Shown here: piece by piece, positions 16,351 to 22,460 of the stretch
Position numbering within the stretch: position 1 is the stretch's first letter
Layout: every line of letters starts with the position of its first letter
Source: a virus
Virus record (IMG/VR): IMGVR_UViG_3300044675_001340
Span: 1-33,839 of that record
Reading direction: 5' to 3' (one strand)
DNA length: 33,839 nucleotides
Made by a program: the position numbers and the translations under genes
The notes under the pieces: model-generated
What the model saw: only the letters and a program-made list of their open reading frames with translations
Database searches by the model: none
What the model was told of the DNA's origin: nothing

Positions 16351-16625
16351 TGAACCTAATCGAAACCACCATCGTCGGGAGCGTTGCAGCAATCGTCGGT
16401 GGAGCGGTCGCTTGGTTCACCAAGGGCCGTGTTGAATCGGAGTCCCTGCAAGTCAGGCAGGCCCAAGCGGTCCTCGCTATGTGGCAGGCTACCAGCGAGT
16501 CCCAAAACAAAGAATTAACACAACTTCGTAACGAGGTCGTAAGTTTGCGTCAACGACTTGAGGAAATGGAGCATACCATCCACGAACTCCAGTCCGAGAA
16601 TGCTAAACTTAAAAGCCTCTCATGA
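16350..16625 (+). CDS. Membrane-anchored coiled-coil protein, spanin-like (91 aa)
   Basis: An N-terminal hydrophobic segment (about 5-23, TTIVGSVAAIVGGAVAW) is followed by a long Gln/Glu/Leu coiled coil to the end (Leu-Arg-Asn-Glu-Val-Val-Ser-Leu-Arg-Gln-Arg-Leu-Glu-Glu). One membrane anchor plus a periplasmic-type coiled coil, next to a holin-like gene, matches inner-membrane spanins (Rz-like) of phages with Gram-negative hosts. No outer-membrane partner is obvious beside it; the small lipoprotein at 23125 is distant. The start shares a base with the previous stop (TAATG). Confidence 0.55.
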   Translation: MNLIETTIVGSVAAIVGGAVAWFTKGRVESESLQVRQAQAVLAMWQATSESQNKELTQLRNEVVSLRQRLEEMEHTIHELQSENAKLKSLS

Positions 16626-17506
16626 TCCTACCAGCCACCAAGCACACCCGAAACATCCACGAAGTAACCTGCCAATCGGGGCAGGAGTTCTTACTTGTCA
16701 GCGACCTGCATTGGGACAACCCCCATTGCGATAGAGGCTTGCTGAAAAATCACTTGGACGAAGCCGTCAAGCGGAATGCTGCCATCATACTTAATGGCGA
16801 CACCTACTGCTGCATGGGCGGTAAATATGACCGTCGTGCGGACAAGTCCCTGATTCGTCCCGAACACAACACCGACCGATACTTTGACGCTATCGTGGAC
16901 ACCTCGGTGGAATGGTTTGCCCCCTACGCCAAAAACATTCTGCTGATAGGCTACGGCAACCACGAAACCGCTATCATCAAGCATGGCGAAACAGACCTCC
17001 TGCAACGCTTCGCAAGCACCCTCAACTACGCCACAGGGTCAGCGGTTCAGGTTGGGGGTTACGGAGGAACCATTGACATCCGAGTGCTGCACGATACAAT
17101 CCGTGGAGTCAACTTCGTAGTGCATTATTTTCATGGGCATAGTGGGGGAGGCGCGGTCAGCCGCGGAGTAATTCACGATCAGAGGCTCCTTGCCGGGACC
17201 GAAGGCTACGACTTGACTTGGATGGGCCACGTCCACGAATTGTACTACCATCAAAATATGATTCACCGCTATGACCGCTCAACCAAAACCCTCATTCAAA
17301 AACCTATTCACCAACTTCGTACGGCTACTTACAAGGAAGAATGGGACGGAGGCTACATGGGCTTTCATACTGAGCGAGGAAGAGGCCCGAAGCCTTTGGG
17401 AGGCTATTGGTTGAAACTGGAAACATCACGGAATACCAGCAAAGACAACAAGGGTCCCGAACTTCAAGTTCACGCCACCTTCACGCCAGCGGATAGGTTG
17501 TACTAA
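16622..17506 (+). CDS. Calcineurin-like metallophosphoesterase (294 aa)
   Basis: All metal-binding motifs of the superfamily are present in order: Asp28-x-His30 (SDLHWD), Gly59-Asp60, Gly112-Asn113-His114-Glu115, His171-Gly-His173, and Gly202-His203-x-His205. The enzyme should hydrolyse phosphodiesters or phosphomonoesters with a two-metal centre. The substrate cannot be told. It overlaps the spanin-like gene by ATGA and ends convergently with the endolysin gene (3-base overlap of the stop codons). Linkage to lysis genes is unusual. It could act on nucleic acids, nucleotides or an envelope component. Family confidence is high, role unknown. Confidence 0.85.
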   Translation: MILPATKHTRNIHEVTCQSGQEFLLVSDLHWDNPHCDRGLLKNHLDEAVKRNAAIILNGDTYCCMGGKYDRRADKSLIRPEHNTDRYFDAIVDTSVEWFAPYAKNILLIGYGNHETAIIKHGETDLLQRFASTLNYATGSAVQVGGYGGTIDIRVLHDTIRGVNFVVHYFHGHSGGGAVSRGVIHDQRLLAGTEGYDLTWMGHVHELYYHQNMIHRYDRSTKTLIQKPIHQLRTATYKEEWDGGYMGFHTERGRGPKPLGGYWLKLETSRNTSKDNKGPELQVHATFTPADRLY

Positions 17507-17916
17507 CCGGCAGCGGTCAGGTATAGGTAGCCGTATTCCTTTTCAGCATTAAACTGGGGACAGGCTTTCGTAACCCCCGGAAAGTCCCTGTGTCCGCATA
17601 TCCTTGCGGTAGGGTACTTCTTAAGCCAATCTAAAAGCACCACGGCAATTGCTTGACGCTGCCCGATACTACGGTCATCTTTGTCCTTGCCTCCGATATA
17701 ACTGACGTGGAGGCTTGTAGCGTTGTGGCCTTGCACTCCGTTGGTGATGGCACTATCAGGAGCCAAGACCGTTACATTCCCAGTCGAATCAATGATCTTG
17801 TGATAGCCGACCGACTTCCATCCAAGGGCCTCCTTCCAATGCTTGCGGATGGATGCGATGGTCGTATGCTTGGGCGTGGCCGTACAATGGACGACAAGGT
17901 GAGTGATGGTTCTCAT
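17503..17916 (-). CDS. Endolysin, N-acetylmuramoyl-L-alanine amidase (Amidase_2/T7 lysozyme-like, 137 aa)
   Basis: A single Amidase_2 domain spans the whole protein. Zinc ligands are visible: His10 (Val-Val-His-Cys-Thr-Ala), His109 (Cys-Gly-His-Arg-Asp-Phe-Pro-Gly) and Cys119, with Tyr38 and Lys117 in catalytic-type positions. The enzyme cuts the amide between N-acetylmuramic acid and the stem peptide. The size matches T7 lysozyme-type amidases. ATG 17916 is chosen because the upstream minus-strand gene ends there with an ATGA overlap; longer in-frame extensions would run back into that gene. It lacks a signal peptide, so a holin would be needed. It is read from the strand opposite to nearly all other genes. 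Confidence 0.9.
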   Translation of the reverse strand: MRTITHLVVHCTATPKHTTIASIRKHWKEALGWKSVGYHKIIDSTGNVTVLAPDSAITNGVQGHNATSLHVSYIGGKDKDDRSIGQRQAIAVVLLDWLKKYPTARICGHRDFPGVTKACPQFNAEKEYGYLYLTAAG

Positions 17917-18170
17917 TCTTCGGGGTTTAGAGCGTGAAAATAACTGACCTGCACTTCGTCTGCGAGTTTCTGCTGACTTGCGATGCTGACCTCCTTGGTC
18001 CCTGCCCATTGAGCCATGGCAGGATCGTATCCGAGTAGTTCGCAGGCTTTCCTGTATTCCAGCAGGAGGGCGTGGTTGCCTTCCAGATCAGCGTTGTCGA
18101 TGGCGATCATCAGCCTCTCAAGGGCGTTGGTCAGGGCCTTGGCAGGTCGAAGGGAGTGGTATTCGGGCAT
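17913..18170 (-). CDS. Hypothetical protein paired with the endolysin (85 aa)
   Basis: No family is recognised. It is a helical protein with Asn-Ala-Leu-Glu-Arg-Leu-Met-Ile-Ala-Ile-Asp near the N-terminus and Tyr-Arg-Lys-Ala-Cys-Glu-Leu-Leu-Gly-Tyr in the middle, with no membrane segment. It is the first gene of a two-gene minus-strand operon; its stop overlaps the endolysin start (ATGA), so it may control or accompany endolysin translation. The start follows a perfect promoter by 14 bases. Confidence 0.6.
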   Translation of the reverse strand: MPEYHSLRPAKALTNALERLMIAIDNADLEGNHALLLEYRKACELLGYDPAMAQWAGTKEVSIASQQKLADEVQVSYFHALNPEE

Positions 18171-18184
18171 GGCTTAGGTTTGTA

Positions 18185-18214
18185 CAAATGTAGCCAATAC
18201 CCCTGAAATCGCAA
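18185..18214 (-). promoter_or_regulatory. Bacteroidota-type promoter TTG-N19-TACATTTG for the endolysin operon
   Basis: On the minus strand, TTG (18214-18212), 19 bases, then TACATTTG (18192-18185). This matches the Bacteroidota promoter (upstream TTG/TTTG, downstream TAnnTTTG) exactly. The ATG at 18170 follows 14 bases later, so the leader would be very short. Confidence 0.7.
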
Positions 18215-18274
18215 TAAAACGGGGGATGAATAATTTTTTTGCTACGAGGTGGCACAAATAGGGTCGGGCCGTAT

Positions 18275-18282
18275 TAACTTTG
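18275..18282 (+). promoter_or_regulatory. Possible -7 element TAACTTTG upstream of the early genes
   Basis: TAACTTTG fits TAnnTTTG and lies 30 bases before the first rightward early gene, in the 142-base divergent gap. No TTG is found at 18-21 bases upstream, so the promoter is incomplete by the simple rule. This is still the most likely place for the early rightward promoter. Confidence 0.35.
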
Positions 18283-18312
18283 CTTTACAAACCAACCTCA
18301 AAACTTAAAACC

Positions 18313-18543
18313 ATGAACAACCAAACCCCAACCCCAAACCGATTCAAAGCCATTAACTGGTCCAACTACGGATTCTCAAGTTCACATGGAGCCATTGAGC
18401 CAACCTTCCAATCAGCCTTTATGGACTGCGAACACACGCACGAATTTGGTGCAGAGGCTCAAGAATGGCAAGAATACTCCGAAGTCATTGAATTCAATAC
18501 TAATGACGAAATCGTGAACTCTACCTACTTTGTAACCCTTTGA
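18313..18543 (+). CDS. Hypothetical early protein (76 aa)
   Basis: This is the first rightward gene after the divergent promoter gap. The ATG at 18313 follows the leader AAACTTAAAACC, typical here of Shine-Dalgarno-free starts; an upstream TTG would include promoter sequence. The protein is acidic, Asn- and aromatic-rich, with no recognised motif. First early genes of phages often code for host-takeover proteins, but nothing in the sequence shows this. Confidence 0.55.
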   Translation: MNNQTPTPNRFKAINWSNYGFSSSHGAIEPTFQSAFMDCEHTHEFGAEAQEWQEYSEVIEFNTNDEIVNSTYFVTL

Positions 18544-18546
18544 TTT

Positions 18547-18666
18547 ATGAACCACGAAACCAAAGCCAAAATCGAAGCAGCCCTTGCAACGGGCTACATC
18601 CTGCTGACTGCCTGCCTCGGCATCGCCTTCTTCGGGCGCTTCATCTTCGCACTCCTAACCAACTAA
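18547..18666 (+). CDS. Single-pass membrane microprotein (39 aa)
   Basis: ATG 18547 to TAA 18664-18666 gives a charged N-terminus (Asn-His-Glu-Thr-Lys-Ala-Lys) followed by one hydrophobic helix (ILLTACLGIAFFGRFIFALL). It starts 3 bases after the previous stop and lies 11 bases before the next gene. Its length and compact fit between neighbours suggest a real gene. Function is unknown; small early membrane proteins may affect superinfection or host membranes. Confidence 0.5.
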   Translation: MNHETKAKIEAALATGYILLTACLGIAFFGRFIFALLTN

Positions 18667-18677
18667 ACCTCAAAACC

Positions 18678-19235
18678 ATGCACAAATTCAAAACCACCAA
18701 CATCAAAGGCAAGGACTACGTTGAAGTCAATCAACGCCTCCTGTACTTCCGCAACGAATCAGCCTACGCAGGCTGGTCAATGGAATCCGAACTCATTGAC
18801 TTGCAACCCGACCGCTGCTGCATACGTGCGGTTATCCGGGACAACGAAGGTCGCATCCGTGCTACGGGCCACGCCTCCGAGGACAGGACCTCATCAATGA
18901 TCAACAAAACAAGTTACGTCGAGAACTGCGAAACCTCTGCTTGGGGACGTGCCTTGGCCTGTATCGGAATCGGAATCGAAACGAGCATCGCATCGTCCAA
19001 CGAGGTGCAGATGGCGATTGCCCAGCAGGGCCTTGGCGACCTCAACGACAAACTCGGACTGGTCCCTTCCTACGACGAACTGACCACCGCAACCCTCAAG
19101 GCCGACTTCCTCGCATTGCTTGATAAACTGCCAAAGGAGCAGCAGGCCAAGTTCATGAAGGACATCGACCACATGACCCCTGCCCGATTTGAGAAAGGCA
19201 TTCAATTCATTCAAAACCAACTTGCAAAATCATGA
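18678..19235 (+). CDS. Putative Rad52/ERF-like single-strand annealing protein (185 aa)
   Basis: The central part (about 60-115) reads Ile-Arg-Ala-Thr-Gly-His-Ala-Ser-Glu-Asp ... Thr-Ser-Tyr-Val-Glu-Asn-Cys-Glu-Thr-Ser-Ala-Trp-Gly-Arg-Ala-Leu-Ala, followed by Ile-Ala-Ser-Ser-Asn-Glu-Val. This pattern is frequent in phage replication and recombination modules and is reminiscent of Rad52/ERF-type annealing proteins. The last 60 residues look like a separate helical region. ATG 18678 is chosen for the leader CTCAAAACC and the start of conserved sequence. If correct, it would anneal ssDNA during replication or recombination. The family call needs a structure prediction. Confidence 0.5.
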   Translation: MHKFKTTNIKGKDYVEVNQRLLYFRNESAYAGWSMESELIDLQPDRCCIRAVIRDNEGRIRATGHASEDRTSSMINKTSYVENCETSAWGRALACIGIGIETSIASSNEVQMAIAQQGLGDLNDKLGLVPSYDELTTATLKADFLALLDKLPKEQQAKFMKDIDHMTPARFEKGIQFIQNQLAKS

Positions 19236-19453
19236 ATCTACTTGAACAAATGAACGCTGACGAGTTTCGTAAACTCCTTGAGTTCAAAGAAAAGTACCCA
19301 ACCCTTGGCGAGGAACTGGTCAAAGCCCTGACCGATAAAATCGTTATCATTCACCTAACCGTTGCCGAGTACATCAGCCTATGCGATGCCTTGGGAATCT
19401 ATTGCGCCCCGGCATTAACCCAAGTATTTCAAGCCTTCAAATCCAAGCCATGA
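19232..19453 (+). CDS. Hypothetical helical protein (73 aa)
   Basis: It is linked to both neighbours by 4-base ATGA overlaps, so it is translated in the replication operon. The protein is helical with a charged N-terminal half (Phe-Lys-Glu-Lys-Tyr-Pro-Thr-Leu-Gly-Glu-Glu-Leu) and a hydrophobic C-terminal half. No motif is recognised. Confidence 0.6.
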   Translation: MNLLEQMNADEFRKLLEFKEKYPTLGEELVKALTDKIVIIHLTVAEYISLCDALGIYCAPALTQVFQAFKSKP

Positions 19454-19899
19454 TTCACCCAACTCTCATCACCATCCCCAAGAGCGACATCTGCAAGGCA
19501 GAGATAGCCCAAATCGCCCAGCAACTGACCGACCGAATCAATGATGGCGAGGTCAACCCGGTGGAGGCCCACATCAAACTCAAGGCCATCGTCAAGGCTC
19601 TTGAAGCCACCATCAAGGCGACCGAGCAGACCGTAGCCGACGAAGCCTCGAAGCACGGCAAGACCTTCCAAGCCTTCGGTGCAGAGATTACCCTCAAGGA
19701 AGGGAGCCTCACGCCTAATTATGAGGAAGACGAAGTGTATGCCGACCTCAAAGCACAAATGAAAGCGAGGGAGGAACTGCTGAAGATTGCGTTCAGGCAA
19801 GCAGGCAAGACCGCTATCTTTGACGAATCAACAGGCGAGCAGGTTCCAGTATGTTCAGCCAAGGCCACCAAAGCGTCCATAGCCGTATCTTTTCGATGA
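19450..19899 (+). CDS. Hypothetical replication-module protein with coiled coil (149 aa)
   Basis: ATG 19450 overlaps the previous stop, and the stop overlaps the next start. Residues about 10-65 are predicted helical with Lys/Glu/Ala heptads. The middle has Gly-Ala-Glu-Ile-Thr-Leu-Lys-Glu-Gly-Ser, and a second charged helix lies near 95-120. I do not recognise the family with certainty. The layout recalls small phage proteins encoded beside recombination genes. No nuclease motif is seen. Confidence 0.55.
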   Translation: MIHPTLITIPKSDICKAEIAQIAQQLTDRINDGEVNPVEAHIKLKAIVKALEATIKATEQTVADEASKHGKTFQAFGAEITLKEGSLTPNYEEDEVYADLKAQMKAREELLKIAFRQAGKTAIFDESTGEQVPVCSAKATKASIAVSFR

Positions 19900-20099
19900 A
19901 GCAAGTAATCAATACCATCAAGGCTTTGCGGTTATTATCGCAGAAGCCTCTCAGAGCCTCTCAGTTGCAAGATATTCTTGGAACGAGCAAAGGGGCCACC
20001 TACCGAATCATAAGGGATTTACGGGCCTCTGGAGAGGTCGTAGAGAGAACCCTTTGCACTTACTCAATTAAAACCAAAAACCAAAACCAAGAATCATGA
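19896..20099 (+). CDS. Small winged-helix/HTH DNA-binding protein (67 aa)
   Basis: A helix-turn-helix of the winged type covers most of the protein: Leu-Arg-Ala-Ser-Gln-Leu-Gln-Asp-Ile-Leu-Gly-Thr-Ser-Lys-Gly-Ala-Thr-Tyr-Arg-Ile is the helix-turn-recognition helix, followed by Arg-Asp-Leu-Arg-Ala-Ser-Gly and a short wing. It probably binds DNA as a dimer and could regulate the early operon. It starts in the stop of the previous gene (ATGA) and overlaps the SSB-like gene likewise. Confidence 0.65.
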   Translation: MKQVINTIKALRLLSQKPLRASQLQDILGTSKGATYRIIRDLRASGEVVERTLCTYSIKTKNQNQES

Positions 20100-20365
20100 G
20101 TTACACCCCCCAACCCAACACCTTCACTTTGTTCGCCAACGACAAAGGCGACAACCCGAAACGCCCGGACTACCGAGGCGATGCGGTCCTGCCTGATGGC
20201 ACAAAGATGAAACTGTCATGCTGGCTCAAAGAATCAGCCAACGGCAAGAAGTTTTTGTCAGGTAAAATGGAGCCGATGCAAGAGCAGACCAGCGGTAAAG
20301 TAGAGCCGATTGACCAAAAGGCCAAAGAAAGCATGGAACACCAAGCACATGATTTGCCTTTTTAG
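20096..20365 (+). CDS. Candidate ssDNA-binding protein with SSB-like C-terminal tip (89 aa)
   Basis: The N-terminal 60 residues look like a small beta barrel: Phe-Thr-Leu-Phe-Ala-Asn-Asp-Lys-Gly, Tyr-Arg-Gly-Asp-Ala, Ser-Cys-Trp-Leu-Lys-Glu and Gly-Lys-Lys-Phe-Leu-Ser-Gly-Lys. A flexible polar linker follows, and the protein ends His-Asp-Leu-Pro-Phe. A terminal acidic-hydrophobic Asp-x-Pro-Phe is the hallmark of bacterial and phage SSB proteins, used to recruit replication partners. Position just before the initiator and helicase genes fits. It is shorter than a normal SSB and has no clear OB-fold signature, so the call is a candidate. Confidence 0.5.
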   Translation: MSYTPQPNTFTLFANDKGDNPKRPDYRGDAVLPDGTKMKLSCWLKESANGKKFLSGKMEPMQEQTSGKVEPIDQKAKESMEHQAHDLPF

Positions 20366-20385
20366 TGTAAATTTGCAGGCATACT

Positions 20386-20403
20386 ACATTTACAATTAAA
20401 CGC
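20386..20403 (+). promoter_or_regulatory. ACATTTAC box with 18-base string shared with 13977
   Basis: ACATTTACAATTAAACGC occurs here and exactly again at 13977-13994 in front of a structural gene. Unlike that site, no TTG stands 19 bases upstream here. A TAAATTTG (20368-20375) just upstream also fits TAnnTTTG. It is likely a promoter region for the initiator gene, whose start is about 100 bases downstream beyond a terminator hairpin. Confidence 0.4.
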
Positions 20404-20463
20404 ATCCGCTTGAAGTCGCAGCCAAGTAGATGTCAGATAAAAGGGTTCCTCAACTAACCCCTG

Positions 20464-20497
20464 CCCCGGCTGCTGCGACCAGTCGGGGTTTTTTTTT
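20464..20497 (+). terminator. Intrinsic terminator or attenuator in front of the replication initiator gene
   Basis: Stem CCCCGGCTG (20464-20472) pairs with CAGTCGGGG (20480-20488), 9 bp with one G-U pair, loop CTGCGAC, followed by nine T residues (20489-20497). The ATG of the next gene is at 20501. It may end the early operon after the SSB-like gene. If transcription starts at 20368-20393 it would instead act as an attenuator in the leader of the initiator gene. Confidence 0.85.
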
Positions 20498-20500
20498 ACC

Positions 20501-21220
20501 ATGGAAAATAGTTGGTACAAACACTCCCCAAGCGATTGGCTCGCAGGTCGAATCAGTCGCAAATCCTTTGAAGTCCAAGGGGCCTTCATCCACATTTGTC
20601 AACTCTACTGGGTCAAGCACGGGCAGTTTACCGCCCATCAAGCAAGCCTTGAGATAGGCAAAGACCTCCTTCAAAAACTGATTGAGTCCGAAATAATCAA
20701 GACCGAAGGCGAAGAAATCCGCATCGACTTCCTTGATTTGCAGATGGAGGGCCTTAACAGGTTAAGCGAAAGAAGGAGGGAGGCAGGCCGTAAAGGAGGC
20801 GAAGTAAAGGGCCAAGCAAGTGCTAAGCAAACCGAAGCAAGTGCTAAGCAAAACCAAGCAAGTGCTAAGCAAACGGAAGCAGATAAGATAAGATTAGATA
20901 AGATAAGAGAAGAAGAAATAACAAACAAAGAGGAGATAAAGAACACTTGTGCAATCTTTGACCAATTTTGGGCTATCTATCCACGCAAGACCGGGAAGCA
21001 GGCAGCGTCAAAGTCCTTTGCAAAGTTGTCCAATGCAGACCAACAGGAAGCCATGAACAACATCTCAAGGCTTTACTCTCAAACACCCGTGCAGTTTGTC
21101 CCTCATGCGGCCACCTACCTCAACGGCAAGCGATGGGAAGATCAAGCCATCCAACGAACACCTAACTTCGCATACTCAAACCTAACCTCCGATGATGAAC
21201 CCCTACCAATTGTCCGCTGA
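20501..21220 (+). CDS. Replication initiator / replisome organizer-like protein (239 aa)
   Basis: The N-terminal 90 residues (Trp-Tyr-Lys-His-Ser-Pro-Ser-Asp-Trp-Leu, then Gly-Ala-Phe-Ile-His-Ile-Cys) look like the winged-helix domain of phage initiator proteins. Residues about 98-130 are a low-complexity linker with three heptads (Ala-Ser-Ala-Lys-Gln-x-x), encoded by 21-base direct repeats. The C-terminal 75 residues (Phe-Asp-Gln-Phe-Trp-Ala-Ile-Tyr-Pro-Arg-Lys, then Ala-Ala-Thr-Tyr-Leu-Asn-Gly-Lys-Arg-Trp) match the conserved end of phage O-like or DnaD-like replication proteins. It overlaps the helicase gene, its probable loading partner. This is the layout of lambda O with its internal origin. 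Confidence 0.7.
   Translation: MENSWYKHSPSDWLAGRISRKSFEVQGAFIHICQLYWVKHGQFTAHQASLEIGKDLLQKLIESEIIKTEGEEIRIDFLDLQMEGLNRLSERRREAGRKGGEVKGQASAKQTEASAKQNQASAKQTEADKIRLDKIREEEITNKEEIKNTCAIFDQFWAIYPRKTGKQAASKSFAKLSNADQQEAMNNISRLYSQTPVQFVPHAATYLNGKRWEDQAIQRTPNFAYSNLTSDDEPLPIVR
20814..20876 (+). repeat. Three 21-base direct repeats (iteron candidates) inside the initiator gene
   Basis: The units start at 20814, 20835 and 20856. The 17-base core AAGCAAGTGCTAAGCAA is identical in all three, and each core contains the symmetric arrangement AGCA-AG-TGCT-A-AGCA. A fourth unit begins at 20877 but degenerates after AAGCA. They keep the reading frame and code for the heptad linker. Iterons in an initiator gene followed by an AT-rich stretch are the plan of the lambda origin. 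Confidence 0.7.
20881..20943 (+). other. A/T- and purine-rich tract beside the iterons, possible origin unwinding element
   Basis: Directly after the repeats, this stretch is made of GATAA-type units (AGATAAGATAAGATTAGATA) and then AGA/AAT-rich sequence, with few C residues. It is clearly richer in A/T than its surroundings. Its side-by-side position with the iterons suits a DNA unwinding element. It also encodes Lys/Glu/Ile-rich linker residues, the simpler explanation. Confidence 0.45.
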
Positions 21221-22460
21221 ACGCAAACTGCTCGGCTGCCTCATGGACAAGTTCGTGAACCGAACCGTCCTGCTAACCCAAATCCCGGAACGCCTATTCA
21301 CAGGCAACAACGTCCTGCTCTACCGGGCCATTGAATCCCTCCACAAAGCAGAGCGAGAGATAGACATCGTAACCGTCTACAAGTACCTTGCAGACCAAGG
21401 CCAAGCCCATGTCCTACTCGAAGGCATCGACCCCGAAGCGGGGCTTGTCAGCAACTGGAAGACCTACGCATCCGACCTCCACGACCTTTGGAAAGAACGT
21501 GAAGAAGCGAGAATCATGGAAGAACTGGCACACGATAGGGACATACCCAAAGCCTTCCAACGCTATCAATCCATCCAAGCCGTTGAGTCCAACGCCTCCG
21601 AATCATCTGCTCACGAACTCGCCAAGGACTTCCTCTTCAACATGAACGAGGTCCGGGAAGGCAGACGCAAGGACCAAATCTATCAAACCTTCATCCGACC
21701 GCTTGACAACATCTGCACCGGGTTCAAGCCGTCCGAGTTCATCCTCGTAGGTGGTAGGCCTGCGATGGGTAAGACACTGCTCGCTCTCCAAATAGCAATG
21801 AACCAAGCCATGGCCGATATTCCCGTCGTGTTCTTCACGATGGAAATGTCAGCAGACCAACTGACCCAACGTATGCTTTCCAACCTCGGAACGATGGACG
21901 GATCAGCGTTCCTCAAACCCGACGAGCGTATCACTACGGAGCAGTTCCTGACCTTGGCACAAAAAGCCGACCAACTCAAAGGCAAGCCTCTCTACATTGT
22001 GGACCTGCATCAAGCAAACCTCGACCGAATCGAAGGCGAAATCGCTAAACTCAAGGCCAAGTTCGGAATCGTTGGCTTTTACCTTGACTACCTGCAACTC
22101 GTAGAACCTGCCAAGATTGACAAACCCAAGCCCAAAATCGAGCAGATGACCAACATCTCCAAGCAACTCAAAGCAATCTGCAAACGGCAAAAGGTATTCG
22201 GGGTCGTGGTTTCTTCGCTATCACGGGCAACCGAAGGCAGGTCCGACCATCGCCCCATCATGTCCGACCTTCGAGAAACGGGGCAACTGGAGTTTGATGC
22301 CGACAAAATCGCCTTTGTCTATCGCCCATACGAACACGATAAGAACGCAGAGCAGGACCTCATGGAAGTCATCTTCCGAAAGAACCGGAACGGAGGGCTT
22401 AAAACCGCACAAGTCCAATGTCAACTGCCTTACACCAAAGCAAACGAATATCCGCTATGA
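21192..22460 (+). CDS. dnaB: Replicative DNA helicase, DnaB-like (422 aa)
   Basis: The N-terminal domain (about 1-105) has the DnaB pattern Ala-Glu-Arg-Lys-Leu-Leu-Gly-Cys-Leu-Met. The RecA-like domain has Walker A Gly187-Gly-Arg-Pro-Ala-Met-Gly-Lys-Thr195, then Phe-Phe-Thr-Met-Glu-Met-Ser, Walker B Phe-Tyr-Leu-Asp-Tyr-Leu-Gln-Leu, Ser-Ser-Leu-Ser-Arg, Leu-Arg-Glu-Thr-Gly-Gln-Leu-Glu and Phe-Arg-Lys-Asn-Arg-Asn-Gly. The enzyme unwinds DNA ahead of the fork as a hexamer. It is somewhat short for DnaB (about 450). The gene begins inside the end of the initiator gene; ATG 21192 and 21195 are both possible starts. Confidence 0.95.
   Translation: MMNPYQLSAERKLLGCLMDKFVNRTVLLTQIPERLFTGNNVLLYRAIESLHKAEREIDIVTVYKYLADQGQAHVLLEGIDPEAGLVSNWKTYASDLHDLWKEREEARIMEELAHDRDIPKAFQRYQSIQAVESNASESSAHELAKDFLFNMNEVREGRRKDQIYQTFIRPLDNICTGFKPSEFILVGGRPAMGKTLLALQIAMNQAMADIPVVFFTMEMSADQLTQRMLSNLGTMDGSAFLKPDERITTEQFLTLAQKADQLKGKPLYIVDLHQANLDRIEGEIAKLKAKFGIVGFYLDYLQLVEPAKIDKPKPKIEQMTNISKQLKAICKRQKVFGVVVSSLSRATEGRSDHRPIMSDLRETGQLEFDADKIAFVYRPYEHDKNAEQDLMEVIFRKNRNGGLKTAQVQCQLPYTKANEYPL

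Noticed and set aside
18275-18282. A full host-type promoter for the early operon
   Set aside because: Only the TAnnTTTG box is present. No TTG is found at the spacing seen in the two perfect sites, so it is listed as a weak element only.
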